DNA of 9,705 nt from Candidatus Aminicenantota bacterium (lineage in GTDB: Bacteria; Acidobacteriota; Aminicenantia; JAMOAD01), in NCBI GenBank assembly GCA_027070475.1, contig JALXDT010000232.1, positions 1 to 9,705 of the forward strand, given 5' to 3'. The notes beneath the pieces were generated by a model. That model saw only the letters and a program-made list of their open reading frames with translations. It was not told where the DNA came from and made no database searches. Position numbers and translations under genes: made by a program. Each line of letters begins with the position of its first letter. Within the stretch, counting starts at the first letter, position 1. This document shows, piece after piece, positions 1-6,472 of the stretch.

Positions 1-5
1 TGATT

Positions 6-269
6 ATGATAACAGATAAAATAGTAGTAAGTTTTAGTGATACGGATTTTAAAGATTTTGAAAATATGATAGATGATATTTCAACTATTTTAAAGAAACT
101 CTTAACAAAAGAGAACCTGAAAAAAATTAATGGTTTTTTAGATGTGTTATTAAGAGAAGAAGATCAGGATAGGATTTCGTATTTCAAAATCCTCAAAGAA
201 TTGAAATCAAGAGAAACAAAGAAATTTTTACATAAGATTATTTTAGCATTAAAAGAGTTTAGAAAATAA
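6..269 (+). CDS. Short DUF1641-like protein (tentative)
   Basis: This 87-residue acidic/basic, largely helical protein has no signal peptide, membrane segment or cysteine. Its C-terminal third (about residues 57-86, ISYFKILKELKSRETKKFLH and onward) resembles the end of DUF1641 (COG2427) proteins, where a Leu-rich helix is followed by a 'relative-of-dp-v-rrgL' stretch and a final helix ending in Lys. DUF1641 proteins are commonly encoded beside sulfide:quinone oxidoreductase and DsrC/TusE-type proteins, which fits the next two genes. Family members are usually longer (roughly 120-150 residues), so this is a short or divergent version. The ATG lies 5 nt from the window edge, so no ribosome site can be judged and an upstream start cannot be fully excluded, although an in-window TGA at 1-3 could be the stop of a preceding gene. 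It is 15 nt from the next gene and surely in the same operon. The biochemical role is unknown. Confidence 0.5.
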   Translation: MITDKIVVSFSDTDFKDFENMIDDISTILKKLLTKENLKKINGFLDVLLREEDQDRISYFKILKELKSRETKKFLHKIILALKEFRK

Positions 270-284
270 AAAAAGGAGGTAATA

Positions 285-599
285 ATGATTAAAAAGTACA
301 ATGGGAAAAGTTATGAGTTTACTGATGATGGCTATTTAAAGTCCTATAAGGACTGGGATGAAGAATTGGCTAAAGAACTTGCTAAGGAAATTGGTATTGG
401 AGAACTGACCGACAAACATTGGCAGGTTATAAATTTCTTGAGAGACTATTTTGAAAAAAATGAGATTTCTCCGAGTTTGAGAAAAATTACAAGGGAAAGT
501 GGTGTGAGTACAAAAGAGGTATATTCTCTATTTCCTGATGGCCCGGCGAAAAAAGCAGCTCTTGTTGCTGGAATACCTAAACCTCAAGGTTGTGTTTAA
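285..599 (+). CDS. tusE: TusE/DsrC-family sulfur-carrier protein
   Basis: This 104-residue cytoplasmic protein has the full DsrC/TusE fold signature: a DG-(F/Y)-L-x(4)-DW segment (residues 15-24), the HWQVINFLRDYF helix (about 45-56), a PSLR-x-ITR helix-turn-helix-like stretch, and a C-terminal arm ending in GIPKPQGCV. Family members carry persulfide on the penultimate cysteine, here C103, and pass sulfur between DsrE-type proteins and downstream acceptors. DsrC proper has a second cysteine 11 residues upstream that forms a trisulfide with sulfite reductase. The equivalent residue here is A92, so this is the single-cysteine, TusE-like form and should be a carrier rather than a DsrAB partner. 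The start is supported by AAGGAGGT placed 5 nt before the ATG. It lies between the DUF1641-like gene and a DsrE2-like gene, a known pairing. The family call is firm; whether it serves tRNA thiolation or sulfide/sulfane metabolism is inference. Confidence 0.92.
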   Translation: MIKKYNGKSYEFTDDGYLKSYKDWDEELAKELAKEIGIGELTDKHWQVINFLRDYFEKNEISPSLRKITRESGVSTKEVYSLFPDGPAKKAALVAGIPKPQGCV

Positions 600-613
600 G
601 GTAGGAGGATATA

Positions 614-1093
614 ATGGAAGGAAAAAAATACGAACCTCTTAAAAAGGTTTCTATAATTATTTCAAAAGGCTCTTTAGTTGATGTTTATCCAGGCTTGATT
701 ATGGCTAATGGAGCGAGAATGGAGGGAATTGAAGCAAATCTATTTTTTACTTTTTTCGGGCTTGAAGCTATTCTGGAGAAAAAGATGGATAAACTAAAAG
801 TTCCAACTGTAGGAAACCCTGCTATGCATATTCCAAGTATATTGGGGATTCTTCCGGGAATGTCAGCTTTTGCAACAAAGATGATGAAAAAGGAAATGGA
901 AAAGTTAGATATTCCTCCTGTAAGAGAATTTATTGAGATGATACATGATGCTGGTGCTGGCATATATGCTTGTAAGGCAACAGTAGATATGTTTCATCTT
1001 AGCGAAAAGGATTTCTGCAAAGATGTTGACGAGGTCTTGACTGTGGGACAGTTTTACGAATTATCAGCAGGAGCACAGATTATCTTTACATAA
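614..1093 (+). CDS. DsrE2-type (DsrE/DsrF/TusD superfamily) sulfurtransferase-like protein
   Basis: The 159-residue product matches the DsrE2 / 'peroxiredoxin family protein' (COG2210) pattern: an N-terminal strand and SKGSLVDVYPGLIMANGA (residues 17-34), the characteristic LFFTFFGLEAIL stretch (43-54), a variable Met-rich middle, and a strand-plus-cysteine site AGAGIYACKATVDMFHL (113-129). C120 is in the position of the superfamily's persulfide-carrying cysteine; C135 is a second, less conserved cysteine. Such proteins take up and transfer sulfane sulfur, often with TusA or DsrC/TusE-like partners. It is 14 nt downstream of the tusE-like gene with its own GTAGGAGGATATA ribosome site, so the pair probably works together. 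The middle stretch (68-95) is hydrophobic but interrupted by charged residues, so it may associate with the membrane without being a clear transmembrane helix. It is the last gene of its operon. Confidence 0.85.
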   Translation: MEGKKYEPLKKVSIIISKGSLVDVYPGLIMANGARMEGIEANLFFTFFGLEAILEKKMDKLKVPTVGNPAMHIPSILGILPGMSAFATKMMKKEMEKLDIPPVREFIEMIHDAGAGIYACKATVDMFHLSEKDFCKDVDEVLTVGQFYELSAGAQIIFT

Positions 1094-1440
1094 AATGAGG
1101 GAAGCCAAAAAATTTTTTTAGTAGTTAAGCTATTATTTATAAACTTTTAAGAGTATAGTATTTAAAAAAAATTATAATTTTCGCTGAGGATCGATCCCTA
1201 TTCTGTGACAAAGCTCTTTATTGGTTGAGTTTTTTAGTTTGTTTTTCTGTTATGAGTTTTTAGATATTTCCTTTTTTGTTACCCATATTAAATATTTACA
1301 CTTTGAATGAATTCTATAGAATACAAGAGAGCTATTTTTCAGTGTAAATAAAGATACTCAATTAAATAAGTTAGTGTAGAAGTTGATAGAAAATAATTAT
1401 AAGTTGATTATTATAAAGGGAAAATTAGAATTTTCTACAT
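1094..1440. other. Convergent intergenic region without a recognisable gene
   Basis: This 347-nt AT-rich gap separates the 3' ends of the sulfur-carrier operon (+) and the isc operon (-). Both strands have frequent stops; the only ATG frame at the left edge (1095) is 8 codons. I see no tRNA or rRNA fold and no classical GC-rich stem followed by a T run on either strand, so the two operons' terminators are either weak or factor-dependent. Two items stand out: a perfect 10-bp palindrome GGATCGATCC at 1188-1197 in a locally GC-richer island (about 1181-1215), and an inverted repeat with a 38-nt interior at 1293-1350 (separate entry). Confidence 0.6.
1293..1350. repeat. 10-bp inverted repeat enclosing a 12-bp palindrome
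   Basis: TATTTACACT (1293-1302) is perfectly reverse-complementary to AGTGTAAATA (1341-1350). The 38-nt interior contains ATTCTATAGAAT (1311-1322), itself a perfect 12-bp palindrome. The element can be drawn as a long-range stem with an inner hairpin on either strand. It has only three G:C pairs in the outer stem and no following T run, so it is not a standard intrinsic terminator. It sits between convergent operons, where bidirectional 3'-end structures are common. Function is unknown and chance is possible in such AT-rich DNA. Confidence 0.4.
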
Positions 1441-2634
1441 TTATACTTCTTCTAATAATCTTTTTTCACCTTTTAGTTCTTTGATATCTGTTATATTCTG
1501 GGTTACTTCAACGCAGCCAAGATAATTTCCTTTTTCATCTTTTACAGGAAAATATCTGATATAGATAAATTTGTTGTTAAAATATATCCAGAAATCTGCT
1601 TTTTCTCTTTTTCCATTTTTAAATTCATCCAGAATTTTGTTTACGATATGAACGGATTTTTGAGGATGACATAGCTGAACTTTTCTTCCTAAAATCGATT
1701 CTGTTCTGAGGAATATCTTATCTTTGGTTTCATTAAAATATTTAACTGTGTCTTCTTTATCAATAAATGTTATGTCAAAGGGAAGACTGTTGAATAATGC
1801 ATTAAGTTCTTCAATTGAAAACTCGCCGGTGGTTAATTTGATTTTTCCCCTGCCAAGATCATGAATTTTATCTTTTTCACTTGAATTCTTTACAAAAGGA
1901 TTGCTTTTCGGATGTATGCAGCAATATCCTATTTTGTCAAATTCTTCTCTAATGTTTTTCCATTCTTCTTTACTAAAATTCTTAATGGAAGCGGGGAAAA
2001 GAATATTGTTTTCTTTAAAAAAATGGGAGCTGAGCGTATCAAATAGATTGGAACTAAGATTATAGAACTCCTTTTGCACATTTAAAAGATTGTTTTTATT
2101 TCTCTCATAAAGTGAAAACAATTTCTTTTTTAAGCCTCTAATAATATCATGTTCCATCCACATTATTTGAGGAGGTTGTGTTATTCCGTGTTTTTCAAGA
2201 ATAGGAAAGAGTACATTTTCTTCTCTTAAATAGTGTTTTTCTCCCTCTTTCATTACTTTTATTATATTTTCTATTTTCGTAAGATTCTTTCTGATCTCCA
2301 CATCAGACAAGAGTTTTTTTAGAGTATCAACAAGATTTAGAAAATAATTGTGTTCTTCCATTAGAATTTTAATCGGATGACCTTCGGGTTGAGAACTTTC
2401 TTCTTTTAGGGATTCTTTAAAAACTTCGAGATGAGAATCACAAAGTTTTTGAATTTCAAGGGGAGATAAACCTTCTTCAATCAACTCCTGCTCAACAGCT
2501 GAAATTTCTTCTGCTGAGACATTTTTAATGAGATGTTTAAATTTTCTTTTTAAATCTTCAGGGCTTTTACCATTGTGTAATTCTAAAATAACTTTTTTTA
2601 ATTCTTCTCTTCTTTTTCCTATTAATTCACTCAT
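1441..2634 (-). CDS. DUF438-hemerythrin (HHE)-PAS domain protein
   Basis: This 397-residue soluble protein has three parts. Residues about 8-78 are a DUF438 domain, ending in the typical LxIQKLCDSHLEVF (H68). Residues about 86-225 form a hemerythrin-like four-helix bundle whose probable di-iron ligands are visible: H95, H134 and E138 (HYLRE), H162 (MEH), H204 and E208 (HFFKE). The spacings match those in YtfE/RIC-type di-iron proteins. Residues about 272-385 are a PAS domain with GRKVQLCHPQKSVHIVNKIL (316-335), typical of this COG2461 family. A linker contains GYCCIHP (C238, C239). The family is uncharacterised; hemerythrin domains bind O2 or NO at di-iron sites and related RIC proteins help repair Fe-S clusters. 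Being the last gene of an Fe-S assembly operon, with its ATG overlapping the end of iscU by 8 nt and AAAGGAGTG as ribosome site, a sensor or repair role is inferred. No kinase or output domain is present. Confidence 0.9.
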   Translation of the reverse strand: MSELIGKRREELKKVILELHNGKSPEDLKRKFKHLIKNVSAEEISAVEQELIEEGLSPLEIQKLCDSHLEVFKESLKEESSQPEGHPIKILMEEHNYFLNLVDTLKKLLSDVEIRKNLTKIENIIKVMKEGEKHYLREENVLFPILEKHGITQPPQIMWMEHDIIRGLKKKLFSLYERNKNNLLNVQKEFYNLSSNLFDTLSSHFFKENNILFPASIKNFSKEEWKNIREEFDKIGYCCIHPKSNPFVKNSSEKDKIHDLGRGKIKLTTGEFSIEELNALFNSLPFDITFIDKEDTVKYFNETKDKIFLRTESILGRKVQLCHPQKSVHIVNKILDEFKNGKREKADFWIYFNNKFIYIRYFPVKDEKGNYLGCVEVTQNITDIKELKGEKRLLEEV

Positions 2635-3019
2635 GATGCACTCCTTTATTTATCCTTTTTAGATAATCTTCTATTGCAGCTTTAATACCTTCTTCAGCTA
2701 AAAGAGAGCAATGCATTTTTACGGCTGGTAAACCATCCAGTGCTTCTGCAACAGCTTTATTTGTAATTTTCAAAGCTTCTTTGATAGGTTTGTTTAGAAC
2801 CATCTGAGTAACTTTTGAAGAAGTTGCTATTGCAGCAACGCATCCGAATGTCTTAAACTTAACATCTGTTAAAATTCCATTGTCAACCTTTATATATATC
2901 CACATCATATCTCCGCATGTTGGATTACCTACCTGGCCGATTCCATCCGCATCTTTGATTTCTCCCATATTCTTTGGATTTCTAAATTCTTCAATAACTT
3001 TTTCACTATAATTAAGCAT
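2627..3019 (-). CDS. iscU: Fe-S cluster scaffold protein IscU/NifU-like
   Basis: This 130-residue protein is a single-domain U-type scaffold on which [2Fe-2S] and [4Fe-4S] clusters are built from sulfur delivered by cysteine desulfurase. All ligand positions are present: C35 in GNPTCGDMM with D37, C60 in FKTFGCVAAIATSS, and H103-C104 in LPAVKMHCSLLAEEGIKAAI. The N-terminal YSEKVIEEFRNPKNMGE is typical of IscU/NifU N-domains. It lacks the central ferredoxin and C-terminal Nfu domains of full NifU. The LPAVK stretch stands where IscU has LPPVK, the HscA/DnaK recognition site, with one Pro replaced by Ala. No hscA, hscB or fdx gene is in the window. AAAGGAGGT precedes the ATG by 5 nt. The gene is 14 nt downstream of the permease gene in the operon that begins with iscS, so it should be co-produced with its desulfurase although two genes intervene. 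Confidence 0.96.
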   Translation of the reverse strand: MLNYSEKVIEEFRNPKNMGEIKDADGIGQVGNPTCGDMMWIYIKVDNGILTDVKFKTFGCVAAIATSSKVTQMVLNKPIKEALKITNKAVAEALDGLPAVKMHCSLLAEEGIKAAIEDYLKRINKGVHHE

Positions 3020-3033
3020 TTTTTACCTCCTTT

Positions 3034-4242
3034 TTATCTTTCTTCAACTTTATAGCCGGATTCATTTATTGCGCTTATTATATTTTCATAACTTACATTG
3101 CCATCAACAAAAACAAAATTTGTCTTAAGGTCAATAATTACATCATTAACACCGTCAACCCTATATAAATACTCCTTAATCTTTTCAACACAGCCCATAC
3201 AATGAATTCCAGAAACTTTTAATTTAAATTTCATCTTTTCCTCCTTTCTGGCTTTTATTCTTATTTTGGGGAAAAATATTATAAAAAGAAAAAATATTGC
3301 TGTGGAAAGTTTCAACCAAATTGGAATAAATCTTTCTCCTCCTATTAAAATGGATTTATTTTTCCCGGCGATTTTCCAGATAAAATCAAAGAGCAGACCT
3401 GAAGCTGTTGCGATTAATGCGATCATAAAAAGATAGAGAGCCGCAAATTTTTTACCCAACTCTTTGTATACAAAAGTTATTGTTACCGTATTAGTCGCCG
3501 GTCCAGCAATTAAAAATGCAAGAGCGGCTCCCGGGTTAAGCCCTTTCCAGATTAGTGAGGCAGCTATAGGTATTGAACCTGTTGCACATACATATAAAGG
3601 GATGGATACCAGAAGCATCAATGGATAAGAAATCCATGGGTTCGAAAGATATTTTAAAAACATGTCAGAAGGAACAAGGGCTGTTATTACCCCTCCTAAC
3701 AAAACTCCTATGAGAAGCCATTTCCCAATCTCTTTGGGGAGATAAAAAAATCCATAATCAATTATTTCTAAAAGTCCTTTATTTTGTTTTTTTACAAATT
3801 CGTTTTTTTGAGGTAAAATTTCCTCATCTTCAATAAAAAGAGCTGTACCTCCAAGTAAAAGACCTCCAATAAGAGCTGCGAGAGGTCTGAAAATTGCAAA
3901 GATAATTCCAAGAAAAGCGTAAGTAGCGAGAATTGAATCAATTCCTGTGGTTGGAGTCGAAAAAAGAAAGCCTAAAACAGATGATTTTTTCGCTCCCTCT
4001 CTTTTCAAAGAAGCTGCTATCGGAATGACTCCACATGAACAAACAGGAAGAGGAATACCAAATAATACAGACTTAATTATAGCTGACCATTTACCTTTTC
4101 CAAGATGTCTTTTTATTAAATTACTACCAATGTAAACATGTAAAATACCTGCTATGAGAAAACCTAAAAATAAGAAAGGTGAAACATCTAAAAAAAGAAG
4201 CCAGGATTCTTTGATAATTTTAAAAATTAAATCTAAAATCAT
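3034..4242 (-). CDS. SO_0444-type Cu/Zn efflux permease (ArsP/DUF318 family) with C-terminal HMA domain
   Basis: This is a 402-residue integral membrane permease with about eight to nine hydrophobic segments between residues 10 and 326, in two homologous halves. The first half has GIPLPVCSCGVIPIAASL (62-79) with C68 and C70; the second has SIPLYVCATGSIPIAASL (213-230) with C219 aligned to C68. These duplicated motifs are diagnostic of the DUF318/ArsP_1 permeases named after SO_0444, considered Cu/Zn exporters. Residues about 338-402 form a cytosolic heavy-metal-associated (MerP/CopZ-like) domain with the metal site GIHCMGC (C348, C351), preceded by a basic linker RIKARKEEK. The fused HMA domain probably delivers soft metal ions to the pore. 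The start overlaps the nadA stop as ATGA, indicating translational coupling. In an Fe-S operon it plausibly protects clusters from thiophilic metals such as Cu; transport of another soft metal or an arsenic compound cannot be excluded. Confidence 0.88.
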   Translation of the reverse strand: MILDLIFKIIKESWLLFLDVSPFLFLGFLIAGILHVYIGSNLIKRHLGKGKWSAIIKSVLFGIPLPVCSCGVIPIAASLKREGAKKSSVLGFLFSTPTTGIDSILATYAFLGIIFAIFRPLAALIGGLLLGGTALFIEDEEILPQKNEFVKKQNKGLLEIIDYGFFYLPKEIGKWLLIGVLLGGVITALVPSDMFLKYLSNPWISYPLMLLVSIPLYVCATGSIPIAASLIWKGLNPGAALAFLIAGPATNTVTITFVYKELGKKFAALYLFMIALIATASGLLFDFIWKIAGKNKSILIGGERFIPIWLKLSTAIFFLFIIFFPKIRIKARKEEKMKFKLKVSGIHCMGCVEKIKEYLYRVDGVNDVIIDLKTNFVFVDGNVSYENIISAINESGYKVEER

Positions 4243-5138
4243 ATCTTCACCATCCTTTCAAGAGGTTTTTTTGCCTCTTTTATGATTTCGGGAGACAATG
4301 TGATTTCATGTTTATTGTTTATAAGAGAACTGAAAACATCATTTAAAGATGTTTTTTTCATGTTAAAACAAATTTTAGGAGTTCCGAGAGAATAAAATTT
4401 TTTATAAGGATTTTCCTTTCTTAATCTATAAATTAAACCTGATTCTGTTCCAATAATAAATTTGTTTTTATTTGATTTTTTGACATGTTTTAAAATCCCT
4501 GAAGTTGATAAAACAAAATCTGCTTCTTTCACAACCTCAGGAGGTGATTCAGGGTGCACAAGTATTTCTGCATCTGGGTGTTCTCTTTTTATTTTAATTA
4601 TTTCTGAGATTTTGAATTTCTGATGGACATAGCAAAAACCGGAATAGGATACAATCTCTTTATCAGTATGGAGAGATACCCAATGAGCAAGATTTCTATC
4701 GGGGATAAAAACAATTTGATTTTCTTTTAAGGAATTTACCACCTTTATTGCATTGGAAGATGTGCAGCAAATATCAACAAGGGCCTTCACATCAGCATTT
4801 GTATTTACATATGCAACAAAAGCTGCATCAGGATAATTTTTCCTCAAGATTTCTATTTCTTCTTTAGAAATCTGATCAGCCATCGGGCAACCAGCATTTT
4901 TTACTGGAAGTAATACTGTTTTTTCAGGGGAGAGAATTTTTGCTGTTTCTGCCATAAATCTAACTCCACAAAAAACTATGGTTGAAGCTTTTGAATCGTT
5001 TGCTATTTTTGAAAGTTCAAGAGAATCTCCAACAAAGTCAGCAATATCCTGAACTTCAGGTTTTTGATAGTTATGAGCTATTATAATAGCATTTTTTTCT
5101 TTCTTTACTTTAGAGAAGATTTTATAATTAAACCGCAT
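4239..5138 (-). CDS. nadA: Quinolinate synthase (NadA)
   Basis: NadA condenses iminoaspartate with dihydroxyacetone phosphate to quinolinate in de novo NAD synthesis, using an oxygen-labile [4Fe-4S] cluster in which one iron is open to substrate. The 299-residue length is that of the short thermophile/archaeal-type enzymes. The three cluster cysteines are C84 (NAGCPMA), C169 (GFCYVHQKF) and C257 (KICFNMKKTSL). Substrate motifs are also present: AHNYQ (21-25), FCGVRFMAETAKIL (56-69), YVNTNADVKA (110-119), CCTSSNA (124-130), PDRNLA (146-151), HPE (195-197), TSG (212-214) and GTESGL (230-235). It overlaps the end of iscS by 11 nt and the start of the permease by 4 nt. A weak GGAAG lies 3-4 nt before the ATG, so its translation probably depends on iscS. 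Neighbouring desulfurase and NadA genes are known elsewhere (for example Bacillus nifS with nad genes) and make sense because NadA is a cluster client. No nadB or nadC is in view. Confidence 0.97.
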   Translation of the reverse strand: MRFNYKIFSKVKKEKNAIIIAHNYQKPEVQDIADFVGDSLELSKIANDSKASTIVFCGVRFMAETAKILSPEKTVLLPVKNAGCPMADQISKEEIEILRKNYPDAAFVAYVNTNADVKALVDICCTSSNAIKVVNSLKENQIVFIPDRNLAHWVSLHTDKEIVSYSGFCYVHQKFKISEIIKIKREHPDAEILVHPESPPEVVKEADFVLSTSGILKHVKKSNKNKFIIGTESGLIYRLRKENPYKKFYSLGTPKICFNMKKTSLNDVFSSLINNKHEITLSPEIIKEAKKPLERMVKI

Positions 5139-6297
5139 TGGACTTCCACAATGGAGACATAAGCCTTAACTTTTCAACAATTCCAGGTAAAACTTCAATT
5201 AATTTATTAACATCATCTTCAGTATTATATTTTCCTAAGCTGAATCTTAAACTTCCGTGTGCATGTTCAACAGGGACTCCAATAGCAAGAAGGACATGTG
5301 AGGGATCTAAAGACCCAGAAGCACAGGCTGAACCAGAAGAAACAGAGATACCTTCAAAATCGAGAAAAGTTAAAATCCCTTCTCCCTCAACATATTTAAC
5401 AGCAATATTGAGCGTATTAAATAGTCTTTTTTCTGGATGTCCATTAATAAGTATATCTGGTATTCTTTTCTGAAGTTCTCTTTCAAGTTTATCTCTTAGT
5501 GGTTTGATTTTTTCTTTCTCAATGTTAAGTTCATCCATGGCAATCTCTGCGGCTTTGCCTGCTCCCACAATTCCAGCAATATTTTCTGTCCCAGCTCTTT
5601 TTCCTCTTTCCTGCATTCCACCATGTATAAGAGGCTCAATTCTTAATTTTTTTCTTATATAAAGAGCACCTACTCCTTTTGGACCATAAAATTTATGAGC
5701 TGACATGGAAAGCATATCTACTTCAAGATCTTTTACATTAATTGGGATTTTACCGGCAGCCTGCACGGCATCAGTATGAAAAAGTATACCATTTTCGTGT
5801 GAGATTTCAGCTATTTCTTTTATAGGTTCAATAGTTCCGATTTCATTATTTGCAAACATAATAGAAATCAGTATTGTGTCATCTCTAATTGCTTCTCTAA
5901 CGCTTTCAGGATCAACAATTCCATATTTATCAACGGGTAAATATGTAACTTCAAAGCCAATCTTTTCTAAAAATTTACATGTATTTAATACAGCGTGATG
6001 CTCTATTGAGGAGGTGATAATGTGTTTTCCTCTTTCCATAAGTGAAAAAGCAGTTCCTTTGATTGCGTGGTTGTCAGCTTCACTTCCTCCACCTGTAAAA
6101 ACAATCTCTTTAGGAGATGCACCGATTAACAATGCTAATTTTTCCCTTGATGATTCAATTGCTGATTTTGTGACTTTTGAGTTTTTATAAAGAGAGGATG
6201 GATTATGATACATATCCTTTAGAAAAGGTATCATTGCATCAAAAACCCTTGGATCCAATGGTGTAGTGGCATTATAATCAAAATAAATCTCTTTCAT
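5128..6297 (-). CDS. iscS: Cysteine desulfurase IscS/NifS
   Basis: This 389-residue PLP enzyme removes sulfur from L-cysteine and passes it as a persulfide to the IscU scaffold. Landmarks are FDYNATTPLDPRV (6-18), the FTGGGSEADNHAIKG segment (67-81), IEHHAV (98-103) with the PLP-stacking His, FANNEIGTIEP (148-158), HTDAVQAAGK (174-183), the PLP Schiff-base lysine K202 in SAHKFYGPKGVGALY, RAGTENI (234-240), and the catalytic loop SSGSACASGSLDPSHVL with C325. The length and the long mobile loop place it in the group I IscS/NifS class rather than SufS. The start is clear: GGAGG at 6304-6308 lies 6 nt before the ATG. It heads the nadA-permease-iscU-DUF438 gene run and is preceded by a consensus promoter with a probable Rrf2 operator. 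It may also feed the sulfur-carrier genes on the other strand, but that is inference. Confidence 0.97.
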   Translation of the reverse strand: MKEIYFDYNATTPLDPRVFDAMIPFLKDMYHNPSSLYKNSKVTKSAIESSREKLALLIGASPKEIVFTGGGSEADNHAIKGTAFSLMERGKHIITSSIEHHAVLNTCKFLEKIGFEVTYLPVDKYGIVDPESVREAIRDDTILISIMFANNEIGTIEPIKEIAEISHENGILFHTDAVQAAGKIPINVKDLEVDMLSMSAHKFYGPKGVGALYIRKKLRIEPLIHGGMQERGKRAGTENIAGIVGAGKAAEIAMDELNIEKEKIKPLRDKLERELQKRIPDILINGHPEKRLFNTLNIAVKYVEGEGILTFLDFEGISVSSGSACASGSLDPSHVLLAIGVPVEHAHGSLRFSLGKYNTEDDVNKLIEVLPGIVEKLRLMSPLWKSNAV

Positions 6298-6300
6298 TTT

Positions 6301-6357
6301 TTACCTCCGGAGACTATTAGAGTATATTAAAATAAAATAAACTTTTTTTATTATCAT
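6301..6357 (-). CDS. Possible 18-codon leader ORF ahead of iscS
   Basis: An ATG begins exactly 5 nt after the iscS promoter's -10 box, that is at or within a base of the predicted transcription start. It opens a frame coding MIIKKVYFILIYSNSLRR whose TAA stop lies inside the iscS Shine-Dalgarno (GGAGGTAA), 3 nt before the iscS ATG. There is no room for a ribosome site, so it could only be translated as a leaderless message. The neighbouring regulator gene has identical -10 to ATG geometry. The last codons, CGG AGG, are rare arginine codons in many bacteria. It contains no cysteine. Chance is a real possibility for so short a frame in AT-rich DNA; if real, it would couple ribosome traffic to iscS initiation. 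Confidence 0.22.
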   Translation of the reverse strand: MIIKKVYFILIYSNSLRR

Positions 6358-6362
6358 GTATA

Positions 6363-6391
6363 ATTATAAGTAAATTAATTATAATTGTCAA
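6363..6391 (-). promoter_or_regulatory. Consensus sigma70-type promoter of the iscS operon
   Basis: On the minus strand TTGACA (6391-6386), a 17-nt spacer and TATAAT (6368-6363) form a perfect housekeeping promoter. The expected start of transcription is near 6356-6357, giving a leader of about 60 nt before iscS. Such a strong promoter usually requires a repressor, which fits the palindrome in its spacer and the Rrf2 gene next door. Confidence 0.85.
6375..6386. promoter_or_regulatory. Candidate Rrf2/IscR operator in the iscS promoter spacer
   Basis: TTAATTATAATT lies between the -35 and -10 boxes and is identical to 12 of the 14 bases of the palindrome over the regulator's own -10 box (6868-6881). 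Its position would block RNA polymerase. A further 10-bp palindrome TATAATTATA (6359-6368) covers the -10 box and may be a second half of the site, 17 bp away. The motif differs from the enterobacterial IscR sites, so the assignment rests only on its recurrence at both promoters. AT-richness weakens the case. Confidence 0.5.
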
Positions 6392-6397
6392 GATAAT

Positions 6398-6420
6398 ATA
6401 AAAATTTTTAAAATTTTTAT
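6398..6420. promoter_or_regulatory. A/T-only inverted repeat, probable UP element of the iscS promoter
   Basis: ATAAAAATTT and AAATTTTTAT form perfect 10-bp arms around a 3-nt loop. Read on the minus strand this phased A-tract/T-tract stretch begins 6 nt upstream of the iscS -35 box, the place and composition of an UP element bound by the alpha subunit of RNA polymerase. It is also downstream of the rrf2 stop (6473) but has no G:C pairs, so it would be a poor terminator; rrf2 transcription may read through into iscS. Confidence 0.4.
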
Positions 6421-6472
6421 TTCAAGTTTTCTCTGAGCTACCAATTTTTGAAATTTTTAGATTATTTTTTTA

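Noticed and set aside
685..963. 92-codon minus-strand open frame
   Set aside because: It lies fully inside the DsrE2-like gene on the opposite strand, has no ribosome site and its translation resembles no family; it is an antisense shadow.
1293..1350. Inverted repeat as ends of a small insertion element
   Set aside because: The arms are only 10 bp, the interior is 38 nt with no coding content, and no target-site duplication is seen.
3947..4135. 62-codon plus-strand open frame
   Set aside because: It is antisense to the conserved CSC-motif part of the permease gene and has no independent support.
5138..5473. 111-codon plus-strand open frame
   Set aside because: It is antisense to the catalytic-loop coding part of iscS; its length follows from the codon pattern of the real gene.
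6301..6362. Riboswitch in the iscS leader
   Set aside because: The leader is only about 60 nt, almost entirely A/T, and shows no stable stem or known aptamer motif.
6398..6420. Intrinsic terminator after rrf2
   Set aside because: The 10-bp stem has no G:C pairs and no following T run on the minus strand; its place just upstream of the iscS -35 box fits an UP element better.
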